Shown piece by piece: positions 1 to 9,951 of a DNA stretch of 46,740 bases (position 1 is the first letter of the stretch; each line of letters begins with the position of its first letter). Under the pieces are notes generated by a model. It did no database searches. It worked only from the letters and a program-made list of their open reading frames with translations, and was not told where the DNA came from. The translations under genes and the position numbers were made by a program. The stretch is from Acidobacteriota bacterium (GTDB taxonomy: Bacteria; Acidobacteriota; Terriglobia; Terriglobales; Acidobacteriaceae), in assembly GCA_028876335.1 (NCBI GenBank), contig JAGWSG010000188.1:1-46740 (forward strand), read 5' to 3'.

Positions 1-202
1 CAGGTATCCCGTGGAGCCGCTCGCTGCGCTGCTCTATGCACTCCATCAACGGCTTGATTACAGGAAACTTGCTTCCCAGATTTGCCAGAAAATCCAGGGT
101 CTCTTTTGACTGGTTGGTGTGGCCGTGCAGCGAAACGCCCGCCTTAAATCCCTCCGCCGCTTTCCGGTCGCGCCACAGATACGAAATGGTCGACTGCGCC
201 AT
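1..202 (-). CDS. PHP-domain-like protein, N-terminal part (cut by window edge)
   Basis: Reading leftwards from an ATG at 202, 67 codons stay open to the window edge. The N-terminus starts MAQSTISYLWRDRK, and a motif GVSLHGHTNQSKE follows at about residues 23-35. The His-x-His pattern after a beta strand (LHGHT) is what the first metal-binding motif of PHP phosphoesterase domains looks like, so a metal-dependent phosphoesterase is possible. An AG-rich stretch (GAGGAGAG) lies just upstream as a ribosome binding site. Only the first ~67 residues are visible, so family membership rests on one motif. It is separated from the ars locus by about 200 bases. Confidence 0.6.
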   Translation of the reverse strand, partial: MAQSTISYLWRDRKAAEGFKAGVSLHGHTNQSKETLDFLANLGSKFPVIKPLMECIEQRSERLHGIP

Positions 203-356
203 ATCGCTCTCCTCATTCCTCAAACGATCTGGAATTTCATCTTCAAGTGTGCAATCCGCTCGTAAACACCACATGAATTGTGCACAAATAAACGTTCAAT
301 CGCTTGAAGAATCAACACAGTTACGAAGGATAAGAAGAGACAACAGAAGCACTTGT

Positions 357-375
357 GGCCGCGATCATCGCGGCC
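357..375 (-). terminator. Hairpin downstream of acr3
   Basis: GGCCGCG at 357-363 pairs perfectly with CGCGGCC at 369-375 around a 5-base loop. It lies 26 bases beyond the acr3 stop codon on the minus strand. No long T run follows in that direction, so this is at best a weak intrinsic terminator of the ars operon. Confidence 0.4.
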
Positions 376-400
376 GTCCAACATTCAAAACAATTGGACG

Positions 401-1510
401 CTAATCCGCGGCAGAGGCTTCCACTGCCGTTCCTCCGGCAAAATACTTCCTCTGGAACCCCAGTGCCAGATTCACCAGCCCAATCATCACCGGCACTTCT
501 ACCAGGGGCCCAATCACCGCCGCAAAGGCCGCCCCGGAGTTGATGCCAAAGACACTCACTGCCACTGCAATAGCCAGCTCAAAGTTATTGGAAGCAGCCG
601 TGAACGATAGCGTCGCTGTCTGCGAATAATCTGCGCCAACCTTCCGCCCCATCCAGAACGACACCAGAAACATCAGCACAAAGTACACCAGCAGCGGCGC
701 GGCAATGCGCAGTACATCCATCGGCAGCCGCACAATCTGGCTACCCTTCAATGAGAACATCACCACAATCGTGAACAGTAGCGCCACCAGCGTCATCGGC
801 CCCACACGCGGTACAAACTTCGTGTCATACCAGTCGCTGCCCTTCGCACGTCGCAGCACCGTCCGCGTCAGGAACCCAGCGGCAAACGGAATACCCAGGT
901 ACACAAGCACGCTCTCGGCTATCTCGCCCATCCGTACATGCACCACCGCGCCATGCAATCCCAGCCATCCCGGGAGCACCGTAAGGAACACCCACGAATA
1001 CACCGAATAAAACAGCACCTGGAAAAGCGAGTTAAACGCCACTAACCCTGCCGCATATTGTGTGTCGCCCTTAGCAAGCTCGTTCCACACAATCACCATC
1101 GCAATGCAGCGCGCCAGGCCGATCAAAATCAGCCCTGCCATGTACTCCGGATATCCGCGCAGAAAGATTACTGCCAGTGCGAACATCAGCACCGGGCCTA
1201 TCAGCCAGTTCTGCACCAGTGAGAGGCCCAACACACGTCCGTTCAGGAACACCTTGTGCACCTCTTCAAAACGTACCCGCGTGAATGGCGGATACATCAT
1301 CAGGATTAAGCCCACCGCAATCGGTATGGATGTCGTGCCGACGCTGAAGCGATTGAGAAACGGCACCACACCTGGCGCCAGCCAGCCCAGCGCCACGCCA
1401 CACGCCATCGCCGCAAAAATCCACGCCGTCAGATAACGATCCAGAAAAGAAAGGCAAAGTTTCTTCAACTGCTTGGCCTCCTCGTGCGCTTTACGCGCGT
1501 CCAATTGCAT
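401..1510 (-). CDS. acr3: Arsenite efflux permease, ACR3 family
   Basis: A 369-residue inner-membrane protein that extrudes arsenite, the last step of the reduce-and-export pathway. About ten hydrophobic segments run from residue 28 on. The ACR3 signature [19 protein letters not shown] (131-149) carries the conserved Cys at 135, and GPLVEVPV near residues 334-341 carries the conserved Glu 338; both are hallmarks of the Acr3 family rather than ArsB. The open frame extends further upstream, but the ATG at 1510 gives a normal N-terminus and overlaps the arsC stop by 20 bases. This suggests translational coupling within arsM-arsC-acr3. A start further upstream would put over 30 unrelated residues in front. 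Confidence 0.93.
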   Translation of the reverse strand: MQLDARKAHEEAKQLKKLCLSFLDRYLTAWIFAAMACGVALGWLAPGVVPFLNRFSVGTTSIPIAVGLILMMYPPFTRVRFEEVHKVFLNGRVLGLSLVQNWLIGPVLMFALAVIFLRGYPEYMAGLILIGLARCIAMVIVWNELAKGDTQYAAGLVAFNSLFQVLFYSVYSWVFLTVLPGWLGLHGAVVHVRMGEIAESVLVYLGIPFAAGFLTRTVLRRAKGSDWYDTKFVPRVGPMTLVALLFTIVVMFSLKGSQIVRLPMDVLRIAAPLLVYFVLMFLVSFWMGRKVGADYSQTATLSFTAASNNFELAIAVAVSVFGINSGAAFAAVIGPLVEVPVMIGLVNLALGFQRKYFAGGTAVEASAAD

Positions 1511-1982
1511 CAATTTCGCGCTTGATGGCCATTGCGTCCAGTGTCGCCAGCGGCAATGAAAGAAAAAGCCCGATCCGCCTGTCCAGCACAACGAACGCAT
1601 CATTGAAGGCGCGCGCAATCTCTTCCGGTGTGCCCTTTACCCCAGCCGGATCGGCAATCCCCCAGTGCGCCGTCGTCGGCTGCCCCGGCCAGTAAGGACA
1701 CTGCTCGTTCGCCGCGTTGTCGCACACCGTAAACACAAAATCCAGCTTCGGCGCACCCGGTTCCGCGAACTCATCCCACGACTTGCTCCGCAATCCCTCG
1801 GTGGACATACCCGAGGACTCAATCTGCCGCAGCGCTTCAGGCCGCGGCTTTCCGCTCGGGTGACTTCCCGCGCTATACGCCAAAAAACGACCGTGCCCGC
1901 GATGATTCAAGATTGCTTCCGCCATAATCGAACGCGCAGAGTTGCCCGTGCACAAAAACAAAACCCGATAGGGATACGACAT
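1491..1982 (-). CDS. arsC: Arsenate reductase, low-molecular-weight phosphatase type
   Basis: A 163-residue cytoplasmic reductase that turns arsenate into arsenite, the substrate of Acr3. The P-loop CTGNSARS (Cys11 to Arg17) is the LMW protein tyrosine phosphatase signature. Cys87 and Cys95 in [11 protein letters not shown] match the two further redox cysteines of the thioredoxin-coupled ArsC class, and DPAG near the C-terminal third supplies the Asp loop. The start at 1982 is preceded by GGAGAG; a longer frame upstream overlaps arsM and has no family residues. arsM ends only 17 bases upstream and acr3 overlaps the 3' end, so it is the middle gene of an operon. Confidence 0.93.
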   Translation of the reverse strand: MSYPYRVLFLCTGNSARSIMAEAILNHRGHGRFLAYSAGSHPSGKPRPEALRQIESSGMSTEGLRSKSWDEFAEPGAPKLDFVFTVCDNAANEQCPYWPGQPTTAHWGIADPAGVKGTPEEIARAFNDAFVVLDRRIGLFLSLPLATLDAMAIKREIDAIGRA

Positions 1983-1999
1983 GTCTCTCGCTCTCCTGC

Positions 2000-2872
2000 T
2001 TATGCCGGTGTGCCGCAACAATTGGGTCCGCAGCACGCAGCCTTTGGCTTGTCTTGAGTGGGCTTGCTCGCGCGGATAAATGCGCTGAAGAACTTTCCGT
2101 TCACCGTCGGCGCAATCGCATCCACATCCACGCCAGAGTCAGTCAAAAACTGTCGCGCATCCTCCACGTTGTACTCGCGCGTCGGCTCCATTGAGATTCC
2201 TTCAAATCCCGCAGCCTTCAGCTTGGCCAGGTATTCGTGCTCGTCCAGCGCGCCCGCAATGCAGCCCACCCACAGCGTCATGCTCTTACGCACCGCCTCC
2301 GGCACATCGCCGCGAACCACCACGTCAGACACTGCAAATCGCCCTCCCGGCTTCAATACGCGCAGCGCTTCACTCAACACACGGTTCTTGTCTGCCGCAA
2401 GATTGATCACGCAGTTCGACAGAATCACATCCACTGAATTGTCGGGCAGCGGAATATTCTCAATCTCACCCTTGATGAACTCCACGTTCTCCACACCGGC
2501 CTGCCGCTGATTCTCACGCGCCAGCGCCAGCATCTCGTCTGTCATGTCCAGTCCGTATGCTTTGCCCGTCGGGCCTACACGCCTGGCAGAAAGCAGCACA
2601 TCAATACCGCCGCCTGAACCCAGGTCCAGTACCGTCTCTCCCTCACGCAGATCAATCAGGGCCGTTGGATTGCCGCATCCTAGCGATGCCCGCACTGCCT
2701 TCTCCGGGATCTGCCCCTTCTCCGCTTCGCTGTAGAGATTCGTCGTAATCGGGTCGCAGCACTTGAGCCCCGGATCGCAACACGCCCGCATGCTGCCCTG
2801 CTCCGCCACGGCCCGTGCCGCGCTCCCATACTTCTGCTTCACCTGTTCATGGACATCGCTGATTGTCGCCAT
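2000..2872 (-). CDS. arsM: Arsenite S-adenosylmethionine methyltransferase
   Basis: A 290-residue cytosolic enzyme that methylates arsenite. The SAM-binding motif [11 protein letters not shown] lies at 81-91. Three cysteines fit the arsenic-binding set of bacterial ArsM: Cys66 (SLGCGNPT), Cys154 (SNCVINL) and Cys204 (WVGCIAGAL). There are also Cys pairs at 31-32 and 38-39, and an unusual Cys-rich tail with Cys280, 281, 285 and 286. The ATG at 2872 has GAGG 6 bases upstream; an in-frame ATG five codons earlier lacks one. It is the first gene of the minus-strand ars operon, transcribed from a promoter that overlaps the ArsR-type inverted repeat. Confidence 0.93.
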   Translation of the reverse strand: MATISDVHEQVKQKYGSAARAVAEQGSMRACCDPGLKCCDPITTNLYSEAEKGQIPEKAVRASLGCGNPTALIDLREGETVLDLGSGGGIDVLLSARRVGPTGKAYGLDMTDEMLALARENQRQAGVENVEFIKGEIENIPLPDNSVDVILSNCVINLAADKNRVLSEALRVLKPGGRFAVSDVVVRGDVPEAVRKSMTLWVGCIAGALDEHEYLAKLKAAGFEGISMEPTREYNVEDARQFLTDSGVDVDAIAPTVNGKFFSAFIRASKPTQDKPKAACCGPNCCGTPA

Positions 2873-2879
2873 TGAGCAC

Positions 2880-2944
2880 CTCGTCATATACGCTTACGCA
2901 AATATATTCTTGCTGGACAAATACGTCAATGCATATATGATGAG
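2880..2944. promoter_or_regulatory. Divergent ars control region with 14-bp inverted repeat
   Basis: An imperfect inverted repeat frames the arsM-arsR spacer: CTCGTCATATACGC at 2880-2893 and GCATATATGATGAG at 2931-2944, 12 of 14 positions matching. Inside it, the minus strand carries a -35 TTGACG (2929-2924), a 17-base spacer and a -10 TATATT (2906-2901) for arsM. The plus strand carries TTGCTG (2910-2915), an 18-base spacer and TATATG (2934-2939) for arsR. The right arm covers the arsR -10 box. Placement and AT-rich dyad symmetry fit an operator for the adjacent ArsR; binding itself is inferred. Confidence 0.7.
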
Positions 2945-2947
2945 TCT

Positions 2948-3364
2948 GTGAAACTTGCCTCCAAAGCGATCGATCCGGCACTACTTTTTTCCGCGCTTGC
3001 TGATCGCACACGCCTCCGCCTCCTCAATCTCATTGAGGGACGCGAAGTTTGCGTCTGTTATTTCGTTGAGATTTTGGGCCAAAGCCAGCCCAAGATTTCC
3101 CGCCATCTCGCTTATCTGCGCCGTACCGGTCTGGTCGCCGCCCGCCGCGAGGGCAAGTGGATGCACTACCGCATGGCCGTCGGTTCAGATTCGGCTGCCG
3201 GCCGCCTCCTCCACCAGTCGCTTGCCGTCCTTCGCGAAGACAAGGCCTTTCAACGGGATCTCGCCCTGCTCAACAAGGCCTGCTGTCGGCCAGGAGTGCT
3301 TGTCTCGATCGACCATGCACCCATGCCGGCGACGGCCCCGTTATCCGTCCAGGCCGATAAGTGA
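2948..3364 (+). CDS. arsR: ArsR-family arsenite-responsive repressor
   Basis: A 138-residue winged-helix repressor. The ArsR metal motif appears as EVCVCYFV with Cys35 and Cys37, and the recognition helix region QSQPKISRHLAYLRRTGLV spans about 45-63. A further Cys pair (112-113) near the C-terminus may add a ligand, as in some ArsR subtypes. The start is GTG at 2948; nearby ATGs at 2937 and 2940 are out of frame. The predicted transcription start lies only a few bases upstream, so the mRNA may be leaderless. Divergent to arsM; expected to release the shared operator on binding As(III). Confidence 0.9.
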   Translation: MKLASKAIDPALLFSALADRTRLRLLNLIEGREVCVCYFVEILGQSQPKISRHLAYLRRTGLVAARREGKWMHYRMAVGSDSAAGRLLHQSLAVLREDKAFQRDLALLNKACCRPGVLVSIDHAPMPATAPLSVQADK

Positions 3365-3399
3365 GCTCTTGCACCACTTTTCGGGCATCTAGCCTGGCG

Positions 3400-3428
3400 T
3401 TGACCTGCAACTCCAAAGCAGGTAAACT
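3400..3428 (+). promoter_or_regulatory. Sigma-70-type promoter of rplU-rpmA
   Basis: TTGACC at 3400-3405, a 17-base spacer, and TAAACT at 3423-3428. It faces the rplU start and would give a 5' leader of about 155 bases, long enough to hold a regulatory structure, though I do not recognise one. Confidence 0.6.
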
Positions 3429-3590
3429 ACCTTAGTTTGGCGATTTCTGCCTGCTGTCGCGGAGCCAACTGCTCGCCCTCGCATCAAGTTCTTACTTAGG
3501 CGCTCGAGCACACCGCGACACAGAGGTTTCCGCCCAAGCCTACTGTTTTGGATGAGCGCCGCCTTTGTGCGCCTGCGCTCTGGAGGATTT

Positions 3591-3911
3591 ATGTACGCGG
3601 TGATTCGTACCGGTGGTAAGCAGTATCGGGTCGCTCCCGGCGATGTGCTCAAGATTGAGACCGTCGCTTCGGACAGCCAGACCGTTGAATTTACAGATGT
3701 CCTGGCCGTTTCCGGCGAGCCCGGCGCTCTTGCCAAGCCGGCCAGCGCCAAGGTCACTGCCGAAGTACTCGGACAGGGTCGCGGTGAGAAGATTCTCGTC
3801 TTCCACCTGAAGCGTAAGAAGCAGTACAAGAAGCTTCAGGGCCATCGCCAGAACTTTACTGAGGTACGCATCAAGTCCATTGAGGCTGATGGCGTCACCG
3901 CCAGCGCCTAA
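3591..3911 (+). CDS. rplU: 50S ribosomal protein L21
   Basis: A 106-residue ribosomal protein beginning [14 protein letters not shown], the conserved L21 N-terminus, with the basic stretch [17 protein letters not shown] in the C-terminal half that contacts 23S rRNA. Length is normal for the family. TGGAGGA sits 5 bases before the ATG; an upstream in-frame ATG at 3552 would add 13 residues unlike L21. It is followed after 38 bases by rpmA, the usual L21-L27 pair. Confidence 0.97.
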   Translation: MYAVIRTGGKQYRVAPGDVLKIETVASDSQTVEFTDVLAVSGEPGALAKPASAKVTAEVLGQGRGEKILVFHLKRKKQYKKLQGHRQNFTEVRIKSIEADGVTASA

Positions 3912-3949
3912 GCCGCGCATTCAACACTTTTTCAGAGGGGATTTTAGCA

Positions 3950-4213
3950 ATGGCACATAAAAAAGGTGGCGGCAGTTCTACAAATGGTCGCGACTCCAAC
4001 GCACAGCGCCTCGGCGTGAAGGCCTTCGCAGGCCAGCTCGTCACCGGCGGCTCCATCATCGTTCGCCAGCGCGGCACCCGCATCAAGGCCGGCGCCAACG
4101 TCGGCGTCGGATCAGACGACACGCTCTTCGCCAAGATCGGCGGACGCGTCAAGTTCTCTGAGCACGGCAATCGTGGACGCTTCGCTTCCATCGAGCCCGT
4201 GCCAGCCGAGTAA
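3950..4213 (+). CDS. rpmA: 50S ribosomal protein L27
   Basis: An 87-residue protein starting [20 protein letters not shown]. This flexible N-terminal arm of L27 reaches towards the peptidyl transferase centre. It has no N-terminal extension of the kind that is cleaved in Firmicutes. [13 protein letters not shown] is the conserved C-terminal core. AGAGGGG lies upstream as the ribosome binding site, and a strong terminator follows 23 bases after the stop codon, closing the operon. obgE, often the next gene, is not here. Confidence 0.97.
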   Translation: MAHKKGGGSSTNGRDSNAQRLGVKAFAGQLVTGGSIIVRQRGTRIKAGANVGVGSDDTLFAKIGGRVKFSEHGNRGRFASIEPVPAE

Positions 4214-4236
4214 CTGCACCTCGATCCGCAATACAC

Positions 4237-4263
4237 AAAAGCCCCGGCCTGGCCGGGGCTTTT
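4237..4263 (+). terminator. Intrinsic terminator of rplU-rpmA
   Basis: AAAAGCCCCGGCC (4237-4249) and GGCCGGGGCTTTT (4251-4263) are perfect 13-base arms around a single T. The hairpin is GC-rich and ends in a T run, a textbook rho-independent terminator. A-tract symmetry would let it act in both directions. Confidence 0.9.
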
Positions 4264-4306
4264 TGCTGTGCTCTTTTCACTTCCTGGCGCTCCTCGCCCC
4301 CCAAAA

Positions 4307-4338
4307 AAGATGCGGGCCGAACCTCCCCGGTCCGGCCC
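4307..4338 (-). terminator. Intrinsic terminator of the 4364-5239 gene
   Basis: GGGCCGAACC (4314-4323) pairs with GGTCCGGCCC (4329-4338), nine Watson-Crick pairs and one wobble. On the minus strand it is followed by ATCTTTTTTG. It lies 26 bases past the stop codon of the membrane protein. Confidence 0.75.
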
Positions 4339-4363
4339 ACCTTCTTTGAATTAAAACTTGCCT

Positions 4364-5239
4364 TTATTTCGTCTCGCTGCTCGGAATCCGTGTCAGCACC
4401 TTGTCAACCACCTTCTCCACATCCGCAAGGAAGAAACTGCCAGAAGGCTGTTGCACGGCCACTTGCGTACCGTGTCCCAATGCCGCTGCAATTTCATTCC
4501 AGCGGTAGATCGTCGAATTCGCGGAGATCGTCACCGGCTTGCGCGCCAGCACTGGCTTCACGCAGTACGCAACCCACACTGTCAGCACGCTCAGAATCAC
4601 GCCCTCGTATGCCACCTGGATCGGAGCGTTCAAGGCTGCCTGTCCGGGAAATCTCTGTATCAGGCAAACCTCGATGAAATCATTCGCTGCCAGCATGCCG
4701 AATCCGAGGCTCAAACCGAATGTGAAATCACGCACTGTAATCTTCAGCGCATTCATGCAAAGGCAGAGAAACGCCAGCATGCACAGCTCCAGAATGCTGA
4801 TGGAGCGCATCATGCCCAGCGCGATATCCGGAATCAAGGCGAAGCCGGTGTGCTTGAAGCTCATCGTGGACATGCTCACAATGATCGACGCCATCGCCAC
4901 CCAGCGAAACGCCACCGTCCCCAGTCGGATCAAACCTGTAAAGGCAGAAAGCGCCGACCGGAACACTTCCATCATCACGAAATAGAGGGACACCGCGCAG
5001 GCGATATACACCGCCCAGCTGCCAAAGAAATAGAGACGGAAATAATGTCTGCCCCAGGGCTCGGCCTGCAAAAACAGCAGACTGAGAAGCACGGGCATCG
5101 AGCCAACCTTCAGCATCAGATACGTGCTCATTGCCGGAAAGCGTTCCTGCAGTCCCCTTCGCCAGAAGAGAAAGCCGACCGTCGCCCACAAAAAGAACTC
5201 GGCCACGCTCATTACCGACATTGTCAGACCCAAAGGCAT
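4364..5239 (-). CDS. Multi-pass membrane protein of unknown function
   Basis: A 291-residue protein with about seven hydrophobic segments over residues 8-230 (for example FFLWATVGFLFW and YIACAVSLYFVMMEVF). A soluble C-terminal tail of about 60 residues holds WNEIAAALGHGTQVAVQQ. I do not recognise an enzymatic motif or a named family. Starts at 5239 and 5221 (MSVMSV) are both possible and neither has a strong ribosome binding site. The gene stands alone, with its own terminator on the 3' side and an odd 46-base hairpin on the 5' side. The seven-segment layout could suit a sensor or a transporter-like fold; nothing decides it. Confidence 0.75.
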   Translation of the reverse strand: MPLGLTMSVMSVAEFFLWATVGFLFWRRGLQERFPAMSTYLMLKVGSMPVLLSLLFLQAEPWGRHYFRLYFFGSWAVYIACAVSLYFVMMEVFRSALSAFTGLIRLGTVAFRWVAMASIIVSMSTMSFKHTGFALIPDIALGMMRSISILELCMLAFLCLCMNALKITVRDFTFGLSLGFGMLAANDFIEVCLIQRFPGQAALNAPIQVAYEGVILSVLTVWVAYCVKPVLARKPVTISANSTIYRWNEIAAALGHGTQVAVQQPSGSFFLADVEKVVDKVLTRIPSSETK

Positions 5240-5305
5240 ACGTATTCAAAACCCCCTATTGAGGGTCCATTCAGAATAGCCTTGGGCCAGATCCTTTTCA
5301 AACCA

Positions 5306-5351
5306 AAAGGTGCCCCGAGCCTTAACACTTTCGTGCTAACGGGGCACCTTT
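5306..5351. repeat. Long imperfect hairpin between minus-strand genes
   Basis: Outer arms AAAGGTGCCCCG (5306-5317) and CGGGGCACCTTT (5340-5351) match perfectly over 12 bases. Inner arms TTAACAC (5322-5328) and GTGCTAA (5333-5339) match at 6 of 7 around a TTTC loop, leaving an AGCC bulge on one side. It lies between the secreted peptide gene and the membrane protein. It could end transcription of the peptide gene or be a member of an interspersed palindrome family. Confidence 0.7.
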
Positions 5352-5404
5352 GTGCCTATAAGGTCAACTGCAAATACTTATCGGACGCTCGCCTTTAACT
5401 GAGC

Positions 5405-5578
5405 TTAAAACCCTGGGGGAAGCGTGCATCCCATGTCCGGTCCGCAACTTGGCGTCGGAAGAGCGGAGCCCGTCGCCTGGTGGCTGGCAAGGGCAGTCTT
5501 GGCTGGCATGGTCATGGATGCGGCGGTCAATCCTGCAACAGCAATAACGAGACCGAAGATGCGGACGGCGAGTTTCAT
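5405..5578 (-). CDS. Small secreted peptide, 57 residues
   Basis: An ATG at 5578 with AGGGG 9 bases upstream opens a 57-codon frame ending at 5405. Residues 1-31 look like a signal peptide: MKLAVRIFGLVIAVAGL, then small residues and an ALA-type cleavage site. The mature part is only about 25 residues and ends in PSCGPDMGCTLPPGF, with two cysteines five apart that could form a disulfide. It resembles nothing I can name. Support for it being real comes from the signal-peptide pattern, the ribosome binding site and the flanking hairpin. An exported effector, bacteriocin-like or signalling peptide is conceivable; no processing genes lie beside it. Confidence 0.6.
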   Translation of the reverse strand: MKLAVRIFGLVIAVAGLTAASMTMPAKTALASHQATGSALPTPSCGPDMGCTLPPGF

Positions 5579-8609
<3,031 letters not shown>

Positions 8610-8625
8610 CCCAGGTAAGACAATT

Positions 8626-8645
8626 GGGCGCCCCACCAGGCGCCC
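8626..8645 (+). terminator. Intrinsic terminator of gyrB
   Basis: GGGCGCC (8626-8632) and GGCGCCC (8639-8645) form a perfect 7-bp stem with a CCACCA loop, followed by TTCCCCTTT. It lies 16 bases after the gyrB stop codon. Confidence 0.7.
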
Positions 8646-8702
8646 TTCCCCTTTGCCCTCTGGTATCCGTGCCGTGAGAATTCTCGATTAGGAGTCGATC
8701 GC

Positions 8703-9482
8703 ATGAACTTCCGTCGTAGCATTAAACCTTTTGCGGCCCTTGCTCTCGCCGCTGTCCTCTCTCTCAGTGGCTGCAAATCCAACACGCCGGCAGCACAAGA
8801 TCAAACAGCCCAACAACCCGCCGCAGGACAGCCGGCCGCCGATGGGTCATCAGCCCCCGCACCCGCAGATGGCGGTTACGCGCCCGCACGTTCCAGATCC
8901 TCATCAGCGCGCACGCAGCAGCCACCGCCTCCGCCTCCGCCGCCTGCTGCCGTCGATCTCCCGGAAGGTACGCCGATTCGCGTCCGCCTCGATCAGGACC
9001 TCGGCTCCAAGATTTCGCAGGCCGGTGACAGCTTCTCGGCAACTGTCGCAGACGATGTCATGGTCAACGGCGAAGTCATTATCCCGCGCGGCTCACGTGC
9101 AGACGGCACCGTCATCGACGCCAAGCCCCTTGGCAAGTTCAAAGGCGGAGCCGCCCTCGCCATCCGGCTTGAGCGCGTACACACCAAATATGGCAGCTAC
9201 CCCGTAGCCACCAGCACCGTAGCCAAGGCTGAAAAGGGCAAAGGCAAGCGCAGCACAGGATTCATCGCTGGCGGCGCAGGTCTCGGCGCTCTCATCGGCG
9301 GACTCGCTGGCGGCGGCAAGGGTGCGGCCATCGGCGCTCTCGCGGGCGGCGGCGCAGGCACAGCCGGCGCAGCCTTCACCGGCAACAAGCAGATCTTCCT
9401 GCCGGCCGAATCGCTCCTCACCTTCAGGCTCGAGCATTCGGTCCACATCGTCGAGTCCGGCGCAGAAGGCCCCGCACAATAA
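8703..9482 (+). CDS. Lipoprotein with glycine-zipper region
   Basis: A 259-residue exported lipoprotein. The N-terminus is a signal sequence ending in LSLSGC, so Cys24 would be lipidated. A Pro/Ala/Gln-rich linker including six consecutive prolines follows. A globular part of about residues 85-175 contains PEGTPIRVRLDQDLGSK and IIPRGSRADGTVIDAK, reminiscent of beta-rich envelope or conjugation-type modules. A glycine zipper at about 185-222 (GAGLGALIGGLAGGGKGAA) could insert in a membrane. The product is probably anchored in the outer membrane; its precise role is unknown. It stands alone between two terminators. Confidence 0.8.
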   Translation: MNFRRSIKPFAALALAAVLSLSGCKSNTPAAQDQTAQQPAAGQPAADGSSAPAPADGGYAPARSRSSSARTQQPPPPPPPPAAVDLPEGTPIRVRLDQDLGSKISQAGDSFSATVADDVMVNGEVIIPRGSRADGTVIDAKPLGKFKGGAALAIRLERVHTKYGSYPVATSTVAKAEKGKGKRSTGFIAGGAGLGALIGGLAGGGKGAAIGALAGGGAGTAGAAFTGNKQIFLPAESLLTFRLEHSVHIVESGAEGPAQ

Positions 9483-9504
9483 CCAAATCGCAACTTGCAC
9501 CGAG

Positions 9505-9529
9505 AACGCCGCCGATCCCCGGCGGCGTT
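9505..9529 (+). terminator. Intrinsic terminator of the lipoprotein gene
   Basis: AACGCCGCCG (9505-9514) and CGGCGGCGTT (9520-9529) are perfect 10-base arms around ATCCC, followed by TTCGTTTTC. Confidence 0.85.
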
Positions 9530-9951
9530 TTCGTTTTCAGGAATCCCCTCTCTGAGTGCCCCGGTTTCCCACTGTTGGGAACCGCTGAAGCGACGCCACA
9601 AATCTACTGCGAACGAAAAGCACGCGGCTGCATGCAATGCAGGTACCTGTACCAACGATATGGGATAAGCAACCTGATTCTCCTGAAATCAGACTGTCTG
9701 TTCCGAGTCTTCAGGCGAAAGTCCACCTGCAGAGCAACAATCCACAAATGCGTCAATCTTCCGCCTACAAACCACCATCTTTATCCGGAAATTTTCACCC
9801 AACCCCACTTCGCCCCATACAGCGGCCAGCTTTTCCTCAACCTTCACTCCAAAATCGGCCACGTTCCCCTCACCACTCCACAGCCATGACCTCTGATCTC
9901 TGAAAAATGTTAGCCTTCCAAGGTGGAAACGTAACCATCTCGGGGGATCAC
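9530..9951. other. Intergenic region upstream of GH31 (about 420 bases)
   Basis: Short frames exist on the plus strand but have no ribosome binding site or recognisable sequence. I see no clear promoter, repeat or RNA structure. The segment presumably holds the GH31 promoter. Confidence 0.3.

Noticed and set aside
36..404. 122-codon plus-strand frame at the left edge
   Set aside because: The opposite strand carries a better candidate with a ribosome binding site and a PHP-like motif.
4358..5398. 346-codon open frame on the plus strand
   Set aside because: It lies opposite the membrane protein gene, is His/Arg/Gln-rich without domains, and has no ribosome binding site. A mirror of codon bias.
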